Below are positions 1 to 7,023 of a DNA stretch of 64,000 nt, piece after piece. A program made the position numbers and the translations under genes. The DNA is taken from the NCBI RefSeq assembly GCF_000512205.2, contig NZ_CP006644.1, positions 806,001-870,000 on the forward strand, written 5' to 3'. The DNA is from Sphingomonas sanxanigenens DSM 19645 = NX02 (GTDB taxonomy: Bacteria; Pseudomonadota; Alphaproteobacteria; Sphingomonadales; Sphingomonadaceae). Below the pieces are notes generated by a model, which saw only the letters and a list, made by a program, of their open reading frames with translations, was not told the DNA's origin and made no database searches. How positions within the stretch are numbered: position 1 is the stretch's first letter; each line of letters begins with the position of its first letter.

Positions 1-573
1 TTCGGCGAGGCAGGAGCCGGTCGTGATGATGCGCCCGCCCGCCTTGAGATGCGGGATCGCGGCCTGCGACGCGAGAACCGCGGCACGCGCATTGACGTTC
101 ATCAGATCCTCGATGTCGGTGAAGCGCATATCCTCCAGCGGCCCGGAGCGCGAGATGCCGACATTGTTGGCAAGGATATCGAGGCCGCCAAGATAGGCGA
201 CGGTTTGCGCGATGGAGCGCTTCACGGCCGCCGGATCGCCGCTATCGGCCTGGATCGCGGTGGCGCGACGGCCCATGGCTCTGATCTGCTCGACGACGGC
301 GGCAGCCTTGTCGGTCGAGCGCAGGTAGGTGATCGCGACGTCGGCGCCGCGCGCGGCGAGTTCCAGCGCGATTCCCGTGCCGATGCCGCGCGATGCCCCC
401 GTCACCAGCGCGCGCTTGCCGGCAAGCGCGCCGTGTTCGGGCCGGTCGGTGGATTGCGGTGCCGGGGTCAGTGCGGCCGCCGGCGCGGCGATGGCGGCCA
501 TGCCCGCCGACGCGCCGATCAGCATGCTCCGCCGGCCGATATCGATCTCGTTGATTGCCATCTCGTTCTCCAT
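1..573 (-). CDS. SDR family oxidoreductase with Tat-like leader (C-terminus outside window)
   Basis: Short-chain dehydrogenase/reductase, 191 codons visible; the gene runs off the left edge. The NAD(P)-binding TGASRGIG motif is at residues 58-65, and a NNVGI variant of the usual NNAG follows near residue 143. The last visible part reads GGRIITTGS, the strand holding the catalytic Ser; the YxxxK pair lies outside the window. The N-terminus is unusual for an SDR: GRRSMLIGAS followed by an Ala-rich hydrophobic stretch resembles a twin-arginine signal, so the enzyme may be exported. ATGs exist at 573 and 561. It follows the aldo/keto reductase on the same strand after a 33-bp gap, so the three oxidoreductase genes probably form one operon. 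Substrate unknown. Confidence 0.85.
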   Translation of the reverse strand, partial: MENEMAINEIDIGRRSMLIGASAGMAAIAAPAAALTPAPQSTDRPEHGALAGKRALVTGASRGIGTGIALELAARGADVAITYLRSTDKAAAVVEQIRAMGRRATAIQADSGDPAAVKRSIAQTVAYLGGLDILANNVGISRSGPLEDMRFTDIEDLMNVNARAAVLASQAAIPHLKAGGRIITTGSCLAE

Positions 574-606
574 CGTTTCGCGTTCGGTCGAGGGGGTTTT
601 TCGATG

Positions 607-1629
607 TCAGCTATCGCGGTTGCCGAAGCCGTTCAGCGACCAGCCCGGATATTCCGCCGGCAGGCGGCTGACGGCGTCGAGCCGGGCCAGATCGTCATCG
701 TCCAGACCGATCCGGGTTGCGCGGATATTCTCGCGCAGCTGCTCGACCCGCCTGGCGCCGACGATGACGGTGGAGACGACCGGCTGCTTCAGCAGCCATG
801 CGATCGCGATCTGCGCGGGTGCGCTGTCGTGCTTTTCCGCAATGGATCTGAGCACGTCGATCAGCGGCTCGCCCCGCACCCGGTCGATCGGCGGAAAGTC
901 CAGCTCGGTCTGCCGCCCCCCATCGCCGGTGCCGCCGCCGGAATATTTGCCTGTAAGATATCCGCCGGCGAGCGGGCTCCACACCATGAGCCCCACGCCC
1001 TCCGACACGAGCATCGGCACGATCTCGCGTTCGAGATCGCGGCCGACCAGCGAGTAGTAGGCCTGGAGCGAGGTGATCGGCGCGCGCCGGCTGGCCTGCG
1101 CAAGGCCGATGGCCTTCATCACCTGCCATGCGGCCCAGTTGGACAGCCCGACATAGCGGACGTCGCCGGCCCGAACGAGGGTATCGAGCGTGTCCAGCGT
1201 CTCTTCGATCGGCGTCGCGGGATCGAAAGCGTGGATCTGGTAGAGGTCGATATGATCGACGCCCAGCCGCGCGAGGCTGGCGCGGCATTCGCTCAATAGG
1301 TGCCGTCGCGAGGCGCCACGCCCGTTGGGCCCGGGCCGCATGGAGGCGCCCGCCTTGGTGGCGATGATGATGTCGTCCCGGGCGACGCCGAGGTTGCGAA
1401 AGGATTGGCCGAGGATCTCCTCGCTGCGGCCATACGCATAGATGTTGGCCGTATCGAAGAGGTTGATGCCGGCATCGAGCGCCGCCTTGACGAGGGCGTC
1501 GGCATCCTCCTGCCCGAGCCTTCCCACCTGTCCCCAGATGCCCTCGCTTCCACCGAAGGTCATCGCACCGAAGCAAAGTTCGGAAACGAACAGGCCGCTA
1601 TTCCCCAGCTTGCGCATACGCATCGTCAA
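607..1629 (-). CDS. Aldo/keto reductase
   Basis: A 340-residue NADPH-dependent aldo/keto reductase of the large soluble TIM-barrel family, predicted to reduce a carbonyl substrate. The catalytic tetrad is visible: D59 and Y64 in FDTANIYAYGRSEE, K92 in IATKAG, and H133 in LYQIHAFD. The C-terminal cofactor-binding segment reads STVIVGARRVEQLREN. Length and order are normal for the family. It lies between the Gfo/Idh gene (55 bp upstream) and the SDR gene (33 bp downstream) on the same strand, which suggests a small catabolic or detoxification operon, possibly controlled by the divergent AraC-type regulator at 3073. The substrate cannot be read from the sequence. Confidence 0.93.
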   Translation of the reverse strand: MTMRMRKLGNSGLFVSELCFGAMTFGGSEGIWGQVGRLGQEDADALVKAALDAGINLFDTANIYAYGRSEEILGQSFRNLGVARDDIIIATKAGASMRPGPNGRGASRRHLLSECRASLARLGVDHIDLYQIHAFDPATPIEETLDTLDTLVRAGDVRYVGLSNWAAWQVMKAIGLAQASRRAPITSLQAYYSLVGRDLEREIVPMLVSEGVGLMVWSPLAGGYLTGKYSGGGTGDGGRQTELDFPPIDRVRGEPLIDVLRSIAEKHDSAPAQIAIAWLLKQPVVSTVIVGARRVEQLRENIRATRIGLDDDDLARLDAVSRLPAEYPGWSLNGFGNRDS

Positions 1630-1684
1630 ACTCCTGCATGGGTGATCGGCGCCGATATCCCGGGCTACCGATCATGGTTTCCGG

Positions 1685-2788
1685 TCAGCCGGCGACGACC
1701 TGCCGCTCGCCGCTGCGCGCGGCATGCTCGACCGCGGCGACCAGCCGGCTGTTGTGAAGCGCGTGCGCGAAGCCGGGCGTATCATGGGTTCCGGCCGCCA
1801 GATCCCGCGCGAGCGCGGCATAGACTTCGCCGACATTGATCGCGGCGCCTGCCCAGAAATCGGCCGCAGTGGGCCCGGAACCGGTGGCGATCGGCGCCGC
1901 AGGCGCCTCGAACGGCACATTGGCGGACAAGGTCAGGTCGCCGACCTGCACGCCCGCGAGGTGATTGCCGGTGAGCTTCAGCCAGCCCTGCGAACCCCGG
2001 ACTTCGAAGACGAAGCCTGCCGCATCCGCCGGCACCCCCGCCAGCACCTGGACCGAGACCGGGGCACCGCTTGCGGTCTTCGCGATCATATCGAGATGAT
2101 CGGGCGTGTCGCGAACCGATGTCTCGCCGGTGTCGACGACCTCGATCTCCGGCCAGAGCAGTTCGGTACGCGCATCGACGTGCGTGATGTTGCCGAGCAC
2201 CGCTTCGATAACGTCCAGCACATGGCCCGTCGTGATGGTCATGAAGGTGGCACCGGACGCCGCCTTGTTGAAATAGTCATAGGCTGCCGTCGTCTGCGGG
2301 CCGTAGCCGAAGGTCGTGGCGCCGACCCGCGCCGACATCAGGCGGCCGAGCCGGCCTGTCGCCACCAGCTCGGCGGCGCGGCGAACCGCGGGATTGTGCC
2401 GCCCCTGCAGCCCGATCGCGGTATGCAGGGAGGTGGCAGCCGCGGCCATTTCTTCGGTCTCGGCCAAGGTCGCTCCGAGCGGAGACTCGCTGTAGACCGC
2501 CTTGCCGGCCTTGAGCGCGGCCATCACCAGGTCGCGATGCGCCGGAACCTTAACGGCGACGGTGACGACATCGATGCCGTCATCGGCGATCATCGCATAG
2601 GGATCGGCGAACCACCGCCCCGCGCCGAAGGCCTCGGCCGCCGCCTTCGCGCTCTCTTCGCGTCGCGTCGCGACCGCTGCCAGGACAAGCGAGGGCTGCG
2701 CCGCAAGCGCCGGGACATGGGATGCGCCGGCCCAGCTCGCCTGCGTATCCGCCCCGATGATTCCAACGCGATAGCCGGTACGTGACAT
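1685..2788 (-). CDS. Gfo/Idh/MocA family protein lacking the EKP lysine
   Basis: A 367-residue Rossmann-fold protein. An N-terminal NAD(P)-binding motif (VGIIGADTQ, residues 8-16) is followed by an alpha/beta C-terminal domain. In most Gfo/Idh/MocA dehydrogenases the catalytic lysine sits in an EKP motif; here the aligned position (residues 101-103) reads ESP within VYSESPLG. The lysine is therefore missing, as in Gal80-like relatives that bind a dinucleotide but need not catalyse. It may be a sensor or a non-standard dehydrogenase. It is the first gene of the leftward oxidoreductase run and is divergent from the AraC-type regulator, with a 284-bp shared upstream region. Confidence 0.88.
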   Translation of the reverse strand: MSRTGYRVGIIGADTQASWAGASHVPALAAQPSLVLAAVATRREESAKAAAEAFGAGRWFADPYAMIADDGIDVVTVAVKVPAHRDLVMAALKAGKAVYSESPLGATLAETEEMAAAATSLHTAIGLQGRHNPAVRRAAELVATGRLGRLMSARVGATTFGYGPQTTAAYDYFNKAASGATFMTITTGHVLDVIEAVLGNITHVDARTELLWPEIEVVDTGETSVRDTPDHLDMIAKTASGAPVSVQVLAGVPADAAGFVFEVRGSQGWLKLTGNHLAGVQVGDLTLSANVPFEAPAAPIATGSGPTAADFWAGAAINVGEVYAALARDLAAGTHDTPGFAHALHNSRLVAAVEHAARSGERQVVAG

Positions 2789-3072
2789 GCCTCTATACTC
2801 CGGGAAATGGCTGTGTTCGGACGCCGCTGGTCCGATGCCTGGAACATAGGGGTGGCCCGGGATCGGACCCTATGCAGATCCTATCAGGGATTGGCTCTCC
2901 ACGATCATTCGACGCGCCGGCTTCCGGCGAATGAGACGAATGCACGCGACCTTGAGGGAATATGCATAGTGCCGGAGGGCGAAATGCGCTGAAAAGGCGG
3001 CGCGGCGATCGGTTGCGAGGCTGCTGGGCTTCGCGCCGAGCCGTGTGTTTTGAGCAAGGACGTCATACCCCG

Positions 3073-3990
3073 ATGACCGGACCATCCTTTGCCGACCTGC
3101 GCGCCGTCATCGAGCGCCATGCGCGGTACGACTATCTGACGCCGATCGAGGGGCTGAAGGTCGGGCGGACCGACCTGCCGTCCGAAGTGGGGCATTCGAT
3201 CTATCAGCCCTCTTTCGGGCTGGTCGCGCGCGGCGTGAAGGAACTGATGGTCGGCGAGACGCCATTCCACTACGCGGCAGGAGAGTCGCTGCTCTGCGCC
3301 GCCGATGTTCCGGTGACCTCGCAGGTCACCGAGGCAAGCCCATCGGCGCCTTATCTCGCGATTCACCTCGATATCGATCCGAATGTCGTGGCCGATCTCC
3401 TGCGCGAGCAGGCCGGCCTGCGCCCCCGGCCGGACGATGGCCTGATCGCGGGGAAATATGTGCTGGATCCCGACCTTTTCGATCCGCTCATCCGGCTGGT
3501 CTCCCTGCTGGACCGGCCGCGCGATATCCCGGTCATGGCGCCGCTTATCCGCCGCGAGATCCTGTGGAGGCTGCTGCATACCGACCATGGGCCGCTGCTG
3601 AGCCAGCTCGCCTTCGCCAACGGCCACGCAACGCGCATCGGGCGCACGACGGCATGGATCAGGGACAATTACGCCGAAGCGCTGCGCATCTCCGATCTTG
3701 CCGCCCGGGCGAACATGAGCGTTCCCAGCTTCCACCGGCATTTCAAGGCGGTCACGTCCCTCTCGCCCGTCCAGTTCCAGAAACGCGTCCGCCTGCAGGA
3801 GGCGCGCCGCATCCTTTCGGGTTCCACCACGATCGCGGCGGCCGCCTACGAAGTCGGCTATCAAAGCATATCGCAATTCAATCGGGACTATCGGCGGCTG
3901 TTCGATCACACGCCCAGCGACGACGCCGCGATGCTGCGGGCGACCTTGGGGCGCGAACCCTCGCATTCCTCTCAAGCCGTGACCGGCTAG
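3073..3990 (+). CDS. AraC family transcriptional regulator
   Basis: A 305-residue regulator. The N-terminal AraC_N-type cupin domain contains SIYQPSFGLVARGVKEL and the YAAGE turn. Two C-terminal helix-turn-helix motifs cover about residues 200-295: LRISDLAARANMSVPSFHRHFKAVT and IAAAAYEVGYQSISQFNRDYRRLF. An ATG at 3073 starts the AraC_N homology; an upstream in-frame start at 2962 would add a tail unlike the family. It is divergent from the Gfo/Idh - AKR - SDR run and followed by a luciferase-like oxidoreductase, so these are its likely targets. The ligand is unknown. Confidence 0.92.
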   Translation: MTGPSFADLRAVIERHARYDYLTPIEGLKVGRTDLPSEVGHSIYQPSFGLVARGVKELMVGETPFHYAAGESLLCAADVPVTSQVTEASPSAPYLAIHLDIDPNVVADLLREQAGLRPRPDDGLIAGKYVLDPDLFDPLIRLVSLLDRPRDIPVMAPLIRREILWRLLHTDHGPLLSQLAFANGHATRIGRTTAWIRDNYAEALRISDLAARANMSVPSFHRHFKAVTSLSPVQFQKRVRLQEARRILSGSTTIAAAAYEVGYQSISQFNRDYRRLFDHTPSDDAAMLRATLGREPSHSSQAVTG

Positions 3991-4096
3991 CGTCGCACGG
4001 CTCGCCGGACGTCGTGATCGAATGGCGATTTGCCAGCGCGGCGCGAATCCCTGAATGACGCGCGACCGCGCAAGGAGAGGCAAGATCGAGGATAGC

Positions 4097-5004
4097 ATGT
4101 TCCACCGGGTCTTTCGCGATGGCCGGATCACCCTGGGCATCGCGTCGCCGATCCGTGCCGGCGAGGAAGGCGCGGTGGATCCCGCCGAGCAACTCGATTT
4201 CGCGCGGCAGGCGGATGACCTCGGGATCGCGGCCTATTGGGTGCGTGACGTTCCGCTCAACGGGCCCTGGTATCCCGAATCGTTCGGGCACCTCGATCCC
4301 TTCGTTGCGCTCGCAGCAGCGGCCACCACCACGCAGCGGATCGCCCTCGGCACGGCCGCTACCGTGCTCACGCTCCGTCATCCGCTGCATATCGCCAAGG
4401 CGGCAGCGTCGCTGCAGATCCTGTCCGGATCGCGCCTCATGCTGGGGCTCGGCGCGGGCGACCGGCCGGAGGAGTTCGCCGCATTTGGCGAGGAGCATTC
4501 GGAACGGTCGCGACGGTATCGCGAGCATTGGGAGATGCTCGCCGCCGTGCTGCGCGACCCGAAGGTGATCGGGAGCGATCGGATTCAGTATGAATTGCGC
4601 CCTTCGACGTTCGATCGTCCGCCGATGATCGCGGTGGGATCGGGCGGCCAAACGCTGGAATGGATCGCGCGCAACGCTCGCGGATGGTTCACCTATCACC
4701 GCGAACCGGAACAGCAGCGCGACCGGCACGCGCTTTGGCGTCGTGCCGTCGATCGCTGGTCGCCTGAGGAATTTCGCGCATTCGCGGTGGCCATGCGGCT
4801 GGAGATCGCCACGCCGCATGTCTTCGAGCCGGGACAATTGGGCTACCGGACGGGTCGGGATGGCCTTGAGCACATCTTCGAGCAACAGCGGGATCTGGGC
4901 GTCCATCATCTGTTGCTGAACCTTCAGACCGCCCCGAGGCGCAGGGCGAGGCCTTGGCGATGATCGCCGAAGCTGCGTCACGGGCCGGTATCGATCGGGA
5001 CTGA
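4097..5004 (+). pseudogene. LLM class oxidoreductase (BA3436-type), frameshifted near the 3' end
   Basis: Flavin-dependent luciferase-like oxidoreductase. The start MFHRVFRDGRITLGIASPI and the core HPLHIAKAAAS...LGLGAGDRPEEFAAFG match the BA3436 subfamily as I know it. The first frame ends at 4963 with a basic tail (LLNLQTAPRRRARPWR). After one added base near 4925 the reading continues DRPEAQGEALAMIAEAA and stops at 5004, a normal family end, so a single nucleotide is missing. The locus is either a pseudogene or carries a sequencing error beside a CCCC run. The start at 4097 has GAGG five bases upstream; an earlier ATG at 4055 has no ribosome binding site. Confidence 0.8.
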
Positions 5005-5217
5005 TGGCCGATGCGCCCGTCGGCCGCTCGTGCCGACCGAAGGCGATCCAGGCCGGGGCGTTCGTTTCCTCGAACTGCCCGGGCGGCCGCACGGTGCGGT
5101 CGCCGCGCGACGAGCCGCCGCCGCTGGTGGGGTCGGCGGCTCGCGCAGTCGCTGGCGTTCACCCGCGCCCGGGCATCGTGTCGGTCAGCGTGCCCCGGGC
5201 GAAGATGCCATGGACGC

Positions 5218-5904
5218 TCATGCCGCCGTCGCGAGATCTTCGACGAGGCGCCGTGCGGCGGCGGTCGAGGAGGCCGGGTTCTGCCCGGTGATCAGCAGGC
5301 CGTCCTGCACGATGTACGAGCCCCAGTCCGGACCGCTCGAATAGAGGCCGCCCTTGGCCTTGAGTTCGTCCTCGACGAGGAACGGCACCACCTCGGTCAG
5401 GCCGACCGCGGCTTCCTCGGTGTTGGTGAAGCCGGTGACCGTCCTGCCCTCGACGAGGGGGCGGCCATCGGCGCCGGTCACATGACGCAGCACGCCGGGG
5501 GCGTGGCAGACGAGCGCGACGGGCTTGTTCGCCCCGATGAAGCGCTCGATCAGCGCGATCGACGCCGCGCTTTCGGCGAGATCCCAGAGCGGACCATGGC
5601 CGCCCGGGTAGAAGACGGTATCGAAATCGTCCGCATCGACCGCGTCGAGCTTCACCGTATTCGCCAGCGCCTCGGCGGCTTCGCTGTCCGCTTCGAAACG
5701 ACGGGTCGCCTCGGTCTGGAAGTCGGGCTCGTTGCTCTTGGGATCGAGCGGCGGCTTGCCGCCCGCCGGCGAGGCAAGCGTGATATCATAGCCGGCATCC
5801 TTGAACACATAATAGGGCGCGGCGAGCTCTTCGAGCCAGAAGCCGGTCTTGCGACCGGTTTCGCCGAGCCGGTCATGCGACGTCAGAACCATCAGGACCT
5901 TCAT
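5218..5904 (-). CDS. DJ-1/PfpI family protein (type 1 glutamine amidotransferase domain)
   Basis: A 228-residue protein of the DJ-1/PfpI/Hsp31 superfamily. The nucleophile elbow is ALVCHAPG with C133 and H134, and the conserved acidic residue lies in FWLEELAAPYY (E25 or E26). Relatives act as glyoxalase III, deglycase-like or stress chaperones in the cytoplasm. The start at 5904 has AAGGAGA seven bases upstream. A 15-bp palindrome (5964-5978) lies 60 bp before the start and is nearly identical to one in front of the TetR gene at 6620, so the gene is probably repressed by that regulator and induced by reactive carbonyls or electrophiles. Catalytic activity is not proven here. Confidence 0.92.
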   Translation of the reverse strand: MKVLMVLTSHDRLGETGRKTGFWLEELAAPYYVFKDAGYDITLASPAGGKPPLDPKSNEPDFQTEATRRFEADSEAAEALANTVKLDAVDADDFDTVFYPGGHGPLWDLAESAASIALIERFIGANKPVALVCHAPGVLRHVTGADGRPLVEGRTVTGFTNTEEAAVGLTEVVPFLVEDELKAKGGLYSSGPDWGSYIVQDGLLITGQNPASSTAAARRLVEDLATAA

Positions 5905-5963
5905 GGATTGTCTCCTTCGCTGAATTTGGGATCCACCCAAGATGATTGAAAACATGATCTGCG

Positions 5964-5978
5964 TAGACCGGTCGTCTA
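5964..5978. promoter_or_regulatory. Putative TetR/NemR-type operator 1
   Basis: TAGACCGGTCGTCTA, with 5-bp arms TAGAC/GTCTA around a 5-bp centre, between the TetR gene and the DJ-1/PfpI gene. The reverse complement of the site at 6640-6654 differs at one position. The TAGAC-N5-GTCTA shape resembles E. coli NemR boxes as I remember them. It is the likely operator for the DJ-1 gene. Confidence 0.75.
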
Positions 5979-6014
5979 TTGAGTGGGCGTGGGGGATATC
6001 GGTCGGTCGAACGC

Positions 6015-6620
6015 CTATGTCCCGGTCAGTGCCTGGTCGGTCGCGGCCAGGGCTGCGTCGAACGGGTCACCGCTGCGCGCGATCTTGGCCATGATGCTCG
6101 CGCCGAGCCAGAGCTGGTAGAGCGACTCGGCGAGATCGCCTGGCGGGCGGCTGGCCTCGATCGATCCATCCGCCTGCCCCTGCGCCACGACGCGCGACAG
6201 CCTGGCGATGATCGCAGACGTGCCGTGCTTCAACGCGGTGCGCATCCCCTCCGAAATGTCGGAAACCTCTGCGCCGAGCTTGACGGCAAGGCACTTGCCT
6301 TCGGGATCGTCGCGTTCCTGGTTCTGTCGCCAGAACTGCCAGTAAGCGCCGAGCCGCTCGCGTGCCGGCACCCGTTCGTCAGCCAGGAGCGCATCGACTT
6401 CAGCAAGATATTTGCCGAAATAATGGTCGAGGAGATCGCGGCCGAACGCCTCCTTGGATGCGAAATAGTGATAGAAGGATCCCTTGGGCACGCCTGCGGC
6501 GGCGAGGATGTCGTTCAGGCCGACGCCCGAGAAGCCCCCCGCGCCGATCAGCCGCTGGGCCGTATCCAGAATGTGCGACCGGACATCCGTTGCCCTTTCG
6601 GATTTCACTGGCGCAGCCAT
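6015..6620 (-). CDS. TetR/AcrR family regulator (NemR-like)
   Basis: A 201-residue repressor. The N-terminal TetR helix-turn-helix is visible (DTAQRLIGAGGFSGVGLNDI, then GVPKGSFYHYFASKE), and the C-terminal ligand domain includes KCLAVKLGAEVSD, a Cys-bearing segment typical of the NemR/AcuR group. The ATG at 6620 was chosen; starting at 6680 would place the coding sequence across the operator at 6640-6654. The operator just upstream implies autorepression, and the second copy before the DJ-1 gene (111 bp downstream of this gene's stop) implies co-regulation. The Cys suggests electrophile sensing, but that is inference. Confidence 0.9.
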   Translation of the reverse strand: MAAPVKSERATDVRSHILDTAQRLIGAGGFSGVGLNDILAAAGVPKGSFYHYFASKEAFGRDLLDHYFGKYLAEVDALLADERVPARERLGAYWQFWRQNQERDDPEGKCLAVKLGAEVSDISEGMRTALKHGTSAIIARLSRVVAQGQADGSIEASRPPGDLAESLYQLWLGASIMAKIARSGDPFDAALAATDQALTGT

Positions 6621-6639
6621 GATGCGGTTTCCATCCTTG

Positions 6640-6654
6640 TAGACGACTGGTCTA
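6640..6654. promoter_or_regulatory. Putative TetR/NemR-type operator 2
   Basis: TAGACGACTGGTCTA, a palindrome with the same TAGAC/GTCTA arms as the site at 5964-5978, located 20 bp upstream of the TetR start. AATATAA follows directly and is likely part of the promoter. This is the probable autoregulatory operator. Confidence 0.75.
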
Positions 6655-7023
6655 ATATAAGACGGCGTGCGATTGTTCAAGGGGCGGATCGTAAGACTTA
6701 TCGCGGCACGATCGGGAGACAGCTGACCTTGTGGAAGCTGGTCGCAGCCCGCGGGTGGTTTGTTGGAAGATCAGGAGGCCTGTTCCGGCGCAGCCGCCGC
6801 TACGCGTTTCAGGCCGATCATGCGGGCGATGGTTCAGCATTGACCATTCTCCGACTCCCCCTTGGACATGGGGCGGACTGTCCGCCCGCTTCGTTCGCGT
6901 TGGGTAGGTCATCTGCGACCGGCGCATCCGATCCGGCGTTCCGGCGGAACGGCGCGCGCACCGGTTCATTGCGCCGTTCGATGCGCCCCCAAGGATCGCG
7001 ATACGAATGCCGGTCTTACGGCG
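6655..7023. other. Intergenic region between TetR gene and MscS channel gene
   Basis: About 370 bp upstream of the TetR promoter and downstream of the channel gene. Short frames are open on both strands, but none has a recognisable domain, a good ribosome binding site or family-like composition. No convincing terminator hairpin was seen. Confidence 0.5.

Noticed and set aside
2845-2874. CATAGGG/CCCTATG inverted repeat upstream of the Gfo/Idh gene as an AraC operator
   Set aside because: Seven-base arms with a 16-bp gap could occur by chance, and AraC proteins usually bind direct repeats.
5005-5217. A short gene between the LLM pseudogene and the DJ-1 gene
   Set aside because: A minus-strand frame begins with ATGA overlap (SVHGIFARGTLTDTMPGRG) but stops after 20 codons; further open sequence in that frame has no start and no recognised family. 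It may be a remnant, not a gene.
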